This document shows, one piece after another, positions 1 through 7,239 of a DNA stretch of 64,000 nt. Under the pieces are notes generated by a model, which saw nothing but the letters and a program-made list of their open reading frames with translations, was not told the origin of the DNA and ran no database searches. A program made the position numbers and the translations under genes. The DNA comes from an uncultured Sulfolobales archaeon (lineage in GTDB: Archaea > Thermoproteota > Thermoprotei_A > Sulfolobales > NBVN01), in NCBI GenBank assembly GCA_937949785.1, contig CALEDH010000009.1:1-64000 (forward strand), given 5' to 3'. The first letter of the stretch is position 1. Every line of letters starts with the position of its first letter.

Positions 1-66
1 GGACAGCCCAGCGTTAACTTCCATAACGCTAGGTAGGAAAGCTCCGTATTCAGCCGTCTGAAACAT
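1..66 (-). CDS. Possible 5' end of a gene leaving the window on the left
   Basis: An open frame on the minus strand starts with ATG at 64-66 and runs off the left edge after 22 codons (it begins MFQTAEYGAF). A GAGGAA ribosome-binding-like stretch lies a few bases upstream. The frame also stays open for some distance upstream of this ATG, so the start is a guess. The fragment is too short to assign to a family. Confidence 0.25.
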   Translation of the reverse strand, partial: MFQTAEYGAFLPSVMEVNAGLS

Positions 67-324
67 AATTACTTCCTCAAGGAAAATGGCTATTGTAGAT
101 CTACTGACTTCAGCGGTTTTGTGGTTGGGGGGCTTAAGTAGGTAGTGTTTATGGGGTTTGGATGTGGTGGTTTTAGGTTTTGAGGGCTGCTTAATGTTGT
201 GGGGAAGCCTACTTAAACCTCTACTCTGAAAGTGTTGTCGACGGCTTAGGTTGGGGGTTTAATTACAGGAGAATATGATGATATTATCTTAAGCTTTTAT
301 TTCTATATGACGAAGTAATTGTAG

Positions 325-1572
325 GTGGGTTTACTGACGGATCTTAGGTTTGTTAGGGATGATTTCCCAGTGCTTAGGTATGAGAAGGTAATTTATTTTG
401 ATAACGCTGCTACATCGCTCAAACCTGTTCAAGTTATAGATGCTGTTAAGAATTACTATGAACGTATGAGTAGTAATGTGCATAGAGGTGTTCACAGACT
501 ATCTATGGAGGCCAGTAGGTTGTATGAGGAGGCTCATGAAGAGGTCCGCAGGTTTATTAACGCTAAGTACTTAGAGGAAGTAGTATTTACGAGTGGGACT
601 ACTCAGTCGTTAAATTTAGCTGCTTACATGTTGGGGTTAAAGCTTAGTGAGAGGGATAACGTCGTCATCTCGGTTATGGAGCACCACAGTAATTTACTGC
701 CTTGGATCACCCTCTCACAGCTAAGAGGTTTTAAAGTGAGGATTGTAGACATTAGAGATGATTATACATTAAATTATGAAATCCTATCAGAATTAATTGA
801 CCGTAACACTAAGGTCGTAGCGCTAACTCAAATGAGTAATGTCTTAGGAACTAAGGTTGATATTAAGAGGGTGTCTAAGATAGTGCGTGAGAGCGATGCT
901 TTACTAGTGGTTGATGGAGCGCAGAGCGTACCGCACATGCCTATATCGGTTGTAGACCTGGATGTAGATTTTATGGCGTTTAGCGGTCATAAGATGTTAG
1001 GCCCTACTGGAATAGGAGTTCTGTATATTAGGAAGGATGTTCAGGAGTTGTTAAAGCCGTCTTTTACAGGTGGAGGTATCGTAGAAAGCGTTTTATATGA
1101 TGGCAACGGGTTTACGGTTAAATTACTAGAATCGCCGTGGAGGTTTGAACCGGGAACACCTGATATATCTGGGGCTATAGGCTTAGCAGAAGCTGTTAGG
1201 TATTTAAGGCGGTTAGGGATGGATAGCGTCGTAAGTCATGAGAGAGAATTAGTTGGCTACATGATTAGTAGGATAAAGAATGATGAAGTACTTGCAGGGA
1301 AGCTAACTACTTACGGTCCTCAAACACTTGAGGATAGAGGCGGTATCATATCGTTCAACGTGGTTAATTCTAACCCACATATAGTTGCATCATTTCTTGA
1401 TACCTATAACATAGCTGTGAGGAGCGGTTACCACTGCGCACATCCGCTTCATCAGAGAATCAGAGCTGATGAAGGGACTGTTAGAGTAAGTTTTTACATA
1501 TATAACACCTTAGATGAAGTTGACGCAATGGTAGAAGTCCTCAAAGAGTATGTTAGGAAGGTAACTAAGTAG
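325..1572 (+). CDS. sufS: Cysteine desulfurase, SufS/CsdA type
   Basis: This PLP-dependent enzyme takes sulfur from cysteine to supply Fe-S cluster or other sulfur-transfer pathways in the cytoplasm. The 415-residue product has the class V aminotransferase layout. It shows FDNAATS near residue 25, the HH pair at 120-121, the PLP-binding VVDGAQS around 195-201, the Schiff-base lysine in SGHKMLGP (K223) and the persulfide-carrying cysteine in RSGYHCAH (C371). Length and the RSGYHCAHP signature match the SufS group rather than IscS. The start is GTG with a GTAGGTG stretch just upstream. No sufBCD genes follow; the next gene is a tRNA on the other strand. Confidence 0.93.
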   Translation: MGLLTDLRFVRDDFPVLRYEKVIYFDNAATSLKPVQVIDAVKNYYERMSSNVHRGVHRLSMEASRLYEEAHEEVRRFINAKYLEEVVFTSGTTQSLNLAAYMLGLKLSERDNVVISVMEHHSNLLPWITLSQLRGFKVRIVDIRDDYTLNYEILSELIDRNTKVVALTQMSNVLGTKVDIKRVSKIVRESDALLVVDGAQSVPHMPISVVDLDVDFMAFSGHKMLGPTGIGVLYIRKDVQELLKPSFTGGGIVESVLYDGNGFTVKLLESPWRFEPGTPDISGAIGLAEAVRYLRRLGMDSVVSHERELVGYMISRIKNDEVLAGKLTTYGPQTLEDRGGIISFNVVNSNPHIVASFLDTYNIAVRSGYHCAHPLHQRIRADEGTVRVSFYIYNTLDEVDAMVEVLKEYVRKVTK

Positions 1573-1687
1573 TTAGCTGTAATACCACCTCTCCAATAAT
1601 ACAGCACGGTCTTCACATCTAGGAGGTTATGGAGTTTTCAGAGTTTTAGTTTAAGTAGAATATTAGTTAAGTTAAGTTAGAAGTTAA

Positions 1688-1763
1688 TGCGGCGGCCGGG
1701 ATTCGAACCCGGGATTTCCGGCGTGGAAGGCCGGCGTCCTAATCCAGGCTAGACGACCGCCGC
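1688..1763 (-). tRNA. tRNA-Gly (anticodon TCC)
   Basis: The minus strand folds into a complete cloverleaf. The acceptor stem is GCGGCGG/CCGCCGC, the anticodon stem CCGGC/GCCGG encloses the loop CTTCCAC, and the T arm is CCGGG TTCGAAT CCCGG. The anticodon is TCC, reading GGA. The discriminator base is A, no CCA is encoded and there is no intron. Confidence 0.95.
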
Positions 1764-1824
1764 CGGATGTATTATTCCTTTAGAGTTTAAGTTTTTTACT
1801 AGTAATTAGTTTTAGGTGGTTTAA

Positions 1825-2256
1825 GTGGGATGTGAGGGTTTTAAATTCTTAGAACATACAGCTGATGTTTACTTCGTAGCAAGTGGTAGTTCTCTTGAGG
1901 AAGCTCTCTGTAACGCGGCTAAAGCTATGTTTGAGACTATTACCGATACTTCTAAGATTGATGTAGACGTATGTCTTGATGTTAGTGATTCATGTTACGA
2001 CTTACTTAACTGTGTTTATAGGTGGTTAGAAGACTTACTAATTCTCCATGATAGCCGTAACTTAATCTTTAAGGATTTCGAATTTAAGTTTATTGAACTT
2101 AGTGGTGAATATAGATTTATTGGTAGGGCGTGTGGTGAGTTTTTTAATCTTAATAAACATGAGCCTAGATTGGTTGTTAAGGCTGTTACGTATTCCTTAA
2201 TGAACGTTGAAAACGTAGATAATTGTTGGAGGGTTTACGTAGTTTTAGATATTTAA
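1825..2256 (+). CDS. Archease, activator of the RtcB RNA ligase
   Basis: Archease promotes guanylylation and turnover of RtcB, the ligase that joins tRNA exons and other 2',3'-cyclic-phosphate RNA ends. The 143-residue product has the usual family length and the N-terminal signature FLEHTADV (residues 8-15), with the metal-binding acidic residue there. The start is GTG with AGGTGG upstream. The gene lies between two tRNA genes, one with an intron, and its presumed partner rtcB is encoded at 45.0-46.5 kb. The family assignment is firm; the partnership with RtcB is family knowledge. Confidence 0.9.
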   Translation: MGCEGFKFLEHTADVYFVASGSSLEEALCNAAKAMFETITDTSKIDVDVCLDVSDSCYDLLNCVYRWLEDLLILHDSRNLIFKDFEFKFIELSGEYRFIGRACGEFFNLNKHEPRLVVKAVTYSLMNVENVDNCWRVYVVLDI

Positions 2257-2301
2257 TTAATTATTAAAGCTTATTACCCTTCAGTACCCAATAATTATGG
2301 T

Positions 2302-2397
2302 GCCGCCGTAGCTCAGCCTGGGAGAGCGCCCGATGAGCGGTGGGCTCAGGCGTAGCTGAAGACCGGGATGTCGGGGGTTCAAGTCCCCCCGGCGGCA
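2302..2397 (+). tRNA. tRNA-Phe (anticodon GAA) with a noncanonical intron
   Basis: The gene has acceptor stem GCCGCCG/CGGCGGC, D stem GCTC/GAGC, T arm GGGGG TTCAAGT CCCCC and anticodon loop CTGAAGA. The anticodon stem is only complete (CCCGG/CCGGG) after removal of 22 nt at 2333-2354, between tRNA positions 30 and 31. The discriminator is A and no CCA is encoded. Its last 19 nt are antisense to the 3' end of the neighbouring YhbY-like gene. Confidence 0.95.
2333..2354 (+). other. tRNA-Phe intron with a strict bulge-helix-bulge
   Basis: The central 4-bp helix pairs CGCC (2327-2330) with GGCG (2349-2352). The 5' bulge is CGA (2331-2333), cut after the second base. The 3' bulge is TAG (2353-2355), cut after the second base. 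Inside the intron TGAGC (2334-2338) pairs with GCTCA (2344-2348) around a 5-nt loop. All pairs are Watson-Crick. The site is in the 5' strand of the anticodon stem, not the usual 37/38 position. Confidence 0.9.
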
Positions 2398-2663
2398 CTA
2401 CCTCTTCTCCTAACTATTACGAAGGTTAACCCCCTTACATCAATAACCTCACCGTTAACTAATTCAGCAATATCATGCGCTATTACCTCTGTATCTACAG
2501 CTCTTAATACCTGAAACGACTTCATAACCCTGACTTTAACAGCACCACCCTTCTTAAGGTATTTCCTAATACTATCTAATACGTTCTCGTTAATACCTCC
2601 CCTACCTAAGTATACTTGAGGCTTACCTAATATCACATCTACTACTCTCTTACTTTTCTGCAC
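2379..2663 (-). CDS. YhbY/CRM-domain RNA-binding protein
   Basis: The 94-residue product matches the small single-domain CRM/YhbY family, which binds RNA and in bacteria associates with pre-50S particles. Visible features are the glycine-rich turn YLGRGGINENV (residues about 18-28), a following helix, and the VKVRVMKSF strand. The start overlaps the end of the Rpp21 gene by 22 nt, indicating co-transcription of two RNA-processing genes. The last codons and stop lie inside the T arm of the convergent tRNA-Phe gene. The family call is by pattern and its archaeal target is not known. Confidence 0.75.
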   Translation of the reverse strand: MQKSKRVVDVILGKPQVYLGRGGINENVLDSIRKYLKKGGAVKVRVMKSFQVLRAVDTEVIAHDIAELVNGEVIDVRGLTFVIVRRRGSAAGGT

Positions 2664-2842
2664 TGTAGCCTACTCACCCATCCACACATTAGACATGTTC
2701 TGGAGATTATAACGTATTTACGTAGTCCTCTAATCCTATACCTAGCTGTGATACCAGGTATTAGAGGGATTAAGCACTTCTTACATATACCTCTCCTTAA
2801 ATATTTAGGTTTTCTGACATTAGCTTTACTAACTACCTTCAA
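2642..2842 (-). CDS. rnp4: Ribonuclease P protein component 4 (Rpp21/Rpr2)
   Basis: Rpp21 pairs with Rpp29 in the specificity part of archaeal RNase P, which removes tRNA 5' leaders. The zinc ribbon is seen as CKKC (about residues 20-23) and CLMC (about 50-53) flanking the conserved IPGITARYRIR core. Coordinates use the only standard start (TTG), but this removes the N-terminal helices. The frame stays open upstream to a stop at 2969-2971 and encodes a family-like segment with RRYVELA. The real start is therefore probably a non-standard codon near 2945-2959. It precedes the YhbY-like gene with overlap. Confidence 0.82.
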   Translation of the reverse strand: MKVVSKANVRKPKYLRRGICKKCLIPLIPGITARYRIRGLRKYVIISRTCLMCGWVSRLQCRKVRE

Positions 2843-2984
2843 CGCTAACTCTACATACCTCCTAGCCTTTGCAACATTGTATGACCTAGTAGCGGATAAA
2901 GCCTCTGAGTAGAGGACCTTAACTCTCTGAAGTGCTATATCCTTAATCTGATTTTTAATGTTAAATCCCTATATATGTAGGGTT

Positions 2985-3671
2985 GTGGTGAAGGTAATAA
3001 ATGTAATAATAGCTGAGGCGGCTTTAGAGACAATACCTCCTGAGATTTCAGGGCATCCAGCAGTGGTTAATTCAGCTAGGTTGAGGGGTAAGCGTTGGAG
3101 CGATGTATTATTAGATATATCACTCCACTACGCCGCTATGAAGAGACTTCCGAACATGTTAAAGCGTGGGAGGCCGGATATAATCCACGTAGCCCTCCTA
3201 GAAATGCTTTCAAGTCCGCTGAATATTGAGGGATATCTCAATACATATATTCACACGGTAAATGATTACACAATATTAGTAGACCCGACAATTAGAATAC
3301 CGAGGAATTATATGAGGTTTGTAGGGCTTATGGAGCAATTATTTAAATATGGGCAGGTACCGCCTAAGGAGTCAAAACCTCTTATGAGGGTTGTAAACCT
3401 CGATTTCAGAAACCTCCTTAAGAGCTTAAACGTAAGGGAGGCGTTAACACTTAGTGAGGGTGGCGAGCTTAGAGACTGTGAAACTATCTGCAGTGTGGCT
3501 TTAGACGAGGGGTTACCAATAGTTGTTGGTGGCTTCCCACACGGTGATTTTAGAAGTGAGGTATATGAAAGCAGTAAGTACGTTTTCTCCATATATAGAA
3601 AACCACTCGATATGTGGGTAGTTATGTCAAGAATATTAGGTGCGTGCGAAAAAGTGTTAGGTATTATGTAG
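2985..3671 (+). CDS. nep1: Nep1/Emg1 rRNA pseudouridine N1-methyltransferase
   Basis: Nep1 is a SPOUT-class methyltransferase that modifies the hypermodified pseudouridine of small-subunit rRNA and assists 30S assembly. Family motifs are visible in order: IIAEAALE near the N terminus, HPAV, RGRPDIIH, SPLNIEG, YIHTVN, RIPRNYMRFVGLMEQL, and the C-terminal VVGGFPHGDF cofactor loop. The frame is open from an ATG at 2958, but GTG at 2985 gives the family-typical N terminus and avoids most of the divergent Rpp21 gene. The two genes share a very short divergent promoter region. Confidence 0.93.
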   Translation: MVKVINVIIAEAALETIPPEISGHPAVVNSARLRGKRWSDVLLDISLHYAAMKRLPNMLKRGRPDIIHVALLEMLSSPLNIEGYLNTYIHTVNDYTILVDPTIRIPRNYMRFVGLMEQLFKYGQVPPKESKPLMRVVNLDFRNLLKSLNVREALTLSEGGELRDCETICSVALDEGLPIVVGGFPHGDFRSEVYESSKYVFSIYRKPLDMWVVMSRILGACEKVLGIM

Positions 3672-3696
3672 AATAACCGTAATTAAGTTGGTGTGG

Positions 3697-3792
3697 TGCC
3701 GCGGCCGGGATTTGAACCCGGGTCACGGGCTATCCACACAGGACTCCGAGCTCGAGAGGCCCGCATACTTGACCGGGCTATACTACCGCGGC
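3697..3792 (-). tRNA. tRNA-Glu (anticodon CTC) with an intron
   Basis: The minus strand shows acceptor stem GCCGCGG/CCGCGGC, T arm CCGGG TTCAAAT CCCGG and anticodon stem CGGGC/GCCCG around loop CTCTCGA once about 21 nt are removed. The best splice choice removes 3731-3751, between positions 38 and 39. This gives a relaxed BHB in which three of four central pairs form. The canonical 37/38 cut gives the same mature RNA but pairs less well. The discriminator is A and no CCA is encoded. Confidence 0.92.
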
Positions 3793-4026
3793 ACCTTTAC
3801 AAACTTATTAAACATAGCTTTAAAATGTTTATGACTTATATCCAGTGGTAAGTACTGCCTTATGACTGAGTAATCCTTGCAGTGCCTACTGGTTCCGGAC
3901 TACGTAGTTCTTAGACCACACCATTACCCACAGCGAAGCTCCGAGTTCGCCCTTCTAGAACCTATAACCCCTGTGTTCGAGTGCTTGAGACCGATAACCA
4001 ATTGCGAACATCGTGTTATAGACGGC

Positions 4027-4419
4027 TTAAGTGTTTAACCGCACCTTCCTACTAATATGTGAACGTATTACGTAGTAGGTTAGAGAGGTTATAGCTAGTT
4101 GACCCCAATCGAAGCTAATTACTGAGGCCTCAGCGTGGTTTGATGTTAACATAAGTAGTAATGGGTAAATACTTAGTGATACATCCTTAATGATCGAGTA
4201 TAACGTCAGGTAGGAGTAGTTAATGAATATTAAGGTTATCGAAGCTAAGACCATGGTGTTTTGAACTACCCTAGATTTCTGAAAGAACATATATGTTAAC
4301 GAGTAGGCAATAAAGAGTAATAACGCCGTAGTGTAGAAGTTCGTGTAAGTTGCGTAGAGGGAGCCGTACATATATACATGGTATAGGTAGGTTAGTGAGG
4401 TATGTGTGGATAACGTCAA
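4027..4419 (-). CDS. Small multi-pass membrane protein, function unknown
   Basis: I do not recognise a family. The 130-residue frame from the TTG at 4419 contains hydrophobic segments around residues 27-47 and 54-78, a further one at about 80-92 and a basic C terminus. The frame is open further upstream to 4521. There a CTG codon sits 6 nt after a strong GGAGGTG ribosome-binding site, and this extension (164 residues total) completes an N-terminal membrane helix. That makes a CTG start plausible. The gene is upstream of and co-directional with a membrane glycosyltransferase but separated by over 200 bp in either version. Confidence 0.5.
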   Translation of the reverse strand: MTLSTHTSLTYLYHVYMYGSLYATYTNFYTTALLLFIAYSLTYMFFQKSRVVQNTMVLASITLIFINYSYLTLYSIIKDVSLSIYPLLLMLTSNHAEASVISFDWGQLAITSLTYYVIRSHISRKVRLNT

Positions 4420-4740
4420 TACGTATGATAATACAATTAAAGATGTTAAGTAGATAGCTAAGGCTTTTACGTATGACGCCTCACCCCATTTACTACGCTG
4501 TCTACTACACTGCGTAGTCAGTTAAAACACCTCCTTAATTACGACCTACCTGATTTAGATATCGTCGTAAGTTTCTTAAAAGTGATTATGAGTAGAGTAG
4601 TTTCCCGGTTCTAATATTTAAGTAATTCGGCCATAGCTTTATAACCCCTATAAGAGGAGATCTAGTAAGTGATGAGAAGAGGGTCTAATGAGGTCTGTGA
4701 TTAAAGCTGGAAATGCTGAGGAGTTCTTTAATAGTGCCCA

Positions 4741-5829
4741 TCAATCCTTCTTGAAATGTTTTGAGGATGGATGGAAGTGAAACAACTTTAAGTTATAGTT
4801 CCCCATAATCGCCGATATACGCTCTAGTAATTCCTTCCTAACCTCACTTCTAGAAAATTTTAAGGAGTACCTTAATGTGTAATACGTTGTAAACAGCGAA
4901 TGTAGGTACATACCTATGAAGGCAGCTATAGGGTTAATTAGGCAATTCTTCAGACATACTTTTTTGGACAGTCTAAACAGCTTTAGGATTAAGTACAGTG
5001 TTGCCGTTAAGATAGGTAAAATCAGTAAGTACCCAAGTAAATTCGACGTAAGCATTAATACGCATGAAGTCAGCATGTATGCTGGGTAGAGGGAGAAGAG
5101 AAACCAAGGCATGAAGTCTGGCGGGAACCTCATGTTCAGGAAGGCAGCGCCTTGAAGCGAGCCTAACATCCTAGCCCTCTGCCACGACTTAACACCTCCC
5201 CAATTATTTGGCAGTGCTACCGTGACTAACGCATCTTCGTTATAGCAGAACTTAACACCTTTCTTCAAAGCTATGACGCTGAAGTAGAAATCATCGCTTC
5301 TAGAAATTGGTGGGTATAACGACTTCGAATATGCTGAGGTCTTAACTAATTTGTTATTCCCTGGTGCATGCCTCTTCCTCACATAGCTAAAGATGACGTG
5401 GTATGCATGGTACCAGTAGAAGAGCTTCTCAAATAGGTTCTCACATATTATCAGAGGTTTCCCTGAAACTACCTCGCAGTCCTTCGGTGATGATAAGATC
5501 TTAGATACGTAGTCATCTTTATAGATGTTTTCAGAGTCCCCCCATATTATGTACTCATACCCGTTGTTTAAGGCGTATTTAATAGCTTCCAGACGTGCTG
5601 GGCCTACACCACCTAACACTTCTTGAACCTTAAACTCGATACATGGGTACGTGTCTCGAAATAACTTAACAACATCTGATGAGGGGTCTTTAGAACCGCC
5701 GTCTACGACTAACACATCAAAATATTTACATATCCCGTAATCCGGTGTCTGATTAACCAAGCTATTCAACACGTTTTTAAGTCCTTCAGCATTATCCTTA
5801 TTTAATATCACTACCAGTGCTTTCCCCAC
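4741..5829 (-). CDS. Membrane-associated family 2 glycosyltransferase
   Basis: The 362-residue product begins with a GT-A fold. A Rossmann-type strand VVVDGGSKD lies at about residues 40-48 and the nucleotide-sugar or metal-binding acidic motif WGDSEN at 96-101. At least two hydrophobic segments follow in the C-terminal half (about 240-290 and 300-330), so the enzyme is likely anchored at the inner face of the membrane. Donor and acceptor cannot be read from the sequence; surface glycan, N-glycan or glycolipid synthesis are the usual roles. The ATG is preceded by GGTGGT. No other sugar genes are nearby. Confidence 0.85.
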   Translation of the reverse strand: MGKALVVILNKDNAEGLKNVLNSLVNQTPDYGICKYFDVLVVDGGSKDPSSDVVKLFRDTYPCIEFKVQEVLGGVGPARLEAIKYALNNGYEYIIWGDSENIYKDDYVSKILSSPKDCEVVSGKPLIICENLFEKLFYWYHAYHVIFSYVRKRHAPGNNKLVKTSAYSKSLYPPISRSDDFYFSVIALKKGVKFCYNEDALVTVALPNNWGGVKSWQRARMLGSLQGAAFLNMRFPPDFMPWFLFSLYPAYMLTSCVLMLTSNLLGYLLILPILTATLYLILKLFRLSKKVCLKNCLINPIAAFIGMYLHSLFTTYYTLRYSLKFSRSEVRKELLERISAIMGNYNLKLFHFHPSSKHFKKD

Positions 5830-5960
5830 TTAACCACCACCTCAACGCTTAGATTAACTTAACAACCATATGATTAAAGCGAGGTATTGGTAAAAAGCTT
5901 ATTATTCATAAAGTTAATTAAGACCTATAAGTAAGTCATCAGTAGTAATTAAGGTGTGGT

Positions 5961-6425
5961 ATGATGGTTGACGTTAGGGAAGTACCGGCTGACATGTTCA
6001 TTAAATACTTAGCTAACTATTTAAAGAGTAGCGTACCTGCTGTGAAACCTCCAAGTTGGGCTTCATATGTGAAGACAGGTAGCTTTAAGACGGGGGTCCC
6101 TGAAAATCCTGACTGGTGGTACTTCAGAGCTGCAAGCCTTCTGAGGAAGTTATACGTAAGTGGGACTCCGGTAGGGGTAGGCGCATTAAAAGTTGTGTAC
6201 GGTGGGTTGAAGCGTAGGGGCTCCGCACCACCTCATTTTAAGGAGGCTTCCGGCTCGCATATTAGGCATATGATTCAGCAGTTGGAGACTGCTGGCTATG
6301 TTGTTAAGGTCCGTGGTAAGGGCAGGGTCCTGACTCCGAGGGCTACTTCGCTACTCACACGTATAGCTAATGAGGTTTTTCAGGAATCAGTTAAGTTAAT
6401 ACCTGACCTAGCTAAGTATAGGTAG
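5961..6425 (+). CDS. rps19e: Small ribosomal subunit protein S19e
   Basis: S19e is an archaeal/eukaryotic 30S protein needed for late small-subunit maturation. The product matches the family along its length (153-154 residues). Characteristic stretches are PPSWASYVKTG, PDWWYFRAASLLRKLY, YGGLKRRGSAPPH and the C-terminal winged helix with IRHMIQQLE. Two adjacent ATGs are possible starts; the second follows a good AAGGTGTGG spacing. This gene opens a long co-directional operon, and the next start is 11 nt downstream. Confidence 0.96.
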   Translation: MMVDVREVPADMFIKYLANYLKSSVPAVKPPSWASYVKTGSFKTGVPENPDWWYFRAASLLRKLYVSGTPVGVGALKVVYGGLKRRGSAPPHFKEASGSHIRHMIQQLETAGYVVKVRGKGRVLTPRATSLLTRIANEVFQESVKLIPDLAKYR

Positions 6426-6436
6426 AGGTGGTGGAG

Positions 6437-6784
6437 ATGGGAGAGTATAGTGATGAGGAGTTAGAGGCGATTAAGAGGAGACGTCTAGCGGAGATTATGC
6501 GGAGGTCTGAGGAGGCTAGGGAGAGGGAGGAGGAGCTGGCGAAGGAGCTTCAGAAGCAGGAGATCTTAAGGAGGGTGTTAACACCGGAAGCCCGTGAGAG
6601 GTTATCTAATATTAAATTAGTTAAGCCGGAGCTGGCTAAGTCTCTTGAAGACTATTTAGTGGGTCTGAGCTTAAGCGGCAGGTTAAATAAGGTGATAGGT
6701 GATGAGGAATTGAAGGAAATATTAAGGCAGATCGATGAGAGGAGTAGGAGGGATATTAGAATAACTGTTAGGAGGAAGGGTTGA
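6437..6784 (+). CDS. PDCD5-family DNA-binding protein
   Basis: The product belongs to the archaeal PDCD5-related family, small helical proteins reported to bind DNA and routinely co-transcribed with S19e and L39e. It has an acidic N terminus, a highly charged helix rich in Arg and Glu (about residues 8-50), and the conserved core [20 protein letters not shown]. The ATG at 6437 follows GGTGGTGG; the frame is also open from a GTG at 6428. The cellular role in archaea is not settled. Confidence 0.9.
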   Translation: MGEYSDEELEAIKRRRLAEIMRRSEEAREREEELAKELQKQEILRRVLTPEARERLSNIKLVKPELAKSLEDYLVGLSLSGRLNKVIGDEELKEILRQIDERSRRDIRITVRRKG

Positions 6785-6791
6785 CGGTACT

Positions 6792-6950
6792 ATGGCTAGG
6801 AATAAACCTCTGGCTAAGAAGTTAAGGCTTTGCAAGGAGTTTAAATCGAATTCAGCAATACCTCTGTGGGTGATTCCGAAGACTTTAAGGGAATTACGTT
6901 TTAGACCTAAGAGGAGGTCTTGGAGGAGGTCTAAGATAGGTAACGTGTGA
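6792..6950 (+). CDS. rpl39e: Large ribosomal subunit protein L39e
   Basis: This 52-residue, very basic protein lines the ribosomal exit tunnel in archaea and eukaryotes. The sequence starts [18 protein letters not shown] and carries the family motif IPLWVIPKT and the C-terminal RRSWRRS. The ATG lies 8 nt after the PDCD5-like stop and the next gene begins within 9-12 nt, as in other archaeal operons of this type. Confidence 0.95.
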   Translation: MARNKPLAKKLRLCKEFKSNSAIPLWVIPKTLRELRFRPKRRSWRRSKIGNV

Positions 6951-6958
6951 GGTGGTAG

Positions 6959-7222
6959 TTGGTGAGTGAGGGGATATACGTAGTCAATTTACGTAAGGTA
7001 TATCGGACGGATAGGTATAAGAGGCTAGCTAGGGCTGTTAAAGCTGTTAAGGAATTCGTGAGGAGGTATACTAAAGCTAATAAGGTGATCGTAGATAGGT
7101 CTATAAATGAGTATATCTTCAGTAGAGCCTATGATAAACCGCCTAGGAGAGTAGCTATTAAGATTACTAAGGTTGATGAGGGAGTTGTTAAGGCATCACT
7201 CGCCTTAGAAGCTAGTTCCTAG
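6959..7222 (+). CDS. rpl31e: Large ribosomal subunit protein L31e
   Basis: L31e sits beside the tunnel exit. The product matches the family along its length, with YVVNLRKVY, the KAVKEFVRRY helix, and the conserved VIVDRSINEYIFSRAYDKPPRRV segment read in parts. The start is either TTG at 6959 or GTG at 6962, both just after GGTGGT. It precedes aIF6 by 17 nt, the standard archaeal order. Confidence 0.95.
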   Translation: MVSEGIYVVNLRKVYRTDRYKRLARAVKAVKEFVRRYTKANKVIVDRSINEYIFSRAYDKPPRRVAIKITKVDEGVVKASLALEASS

Positions 7223-7239
7223 GTCCACGGTAGGTCGCA

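Noticed and set aside
4689-4781. 30-codon frame opposite the 3' end of the glycosyltransferase gene
   Set aside because: It has only a weak ribosome-binding site, overlaps a certain gene and has no recognisable features.
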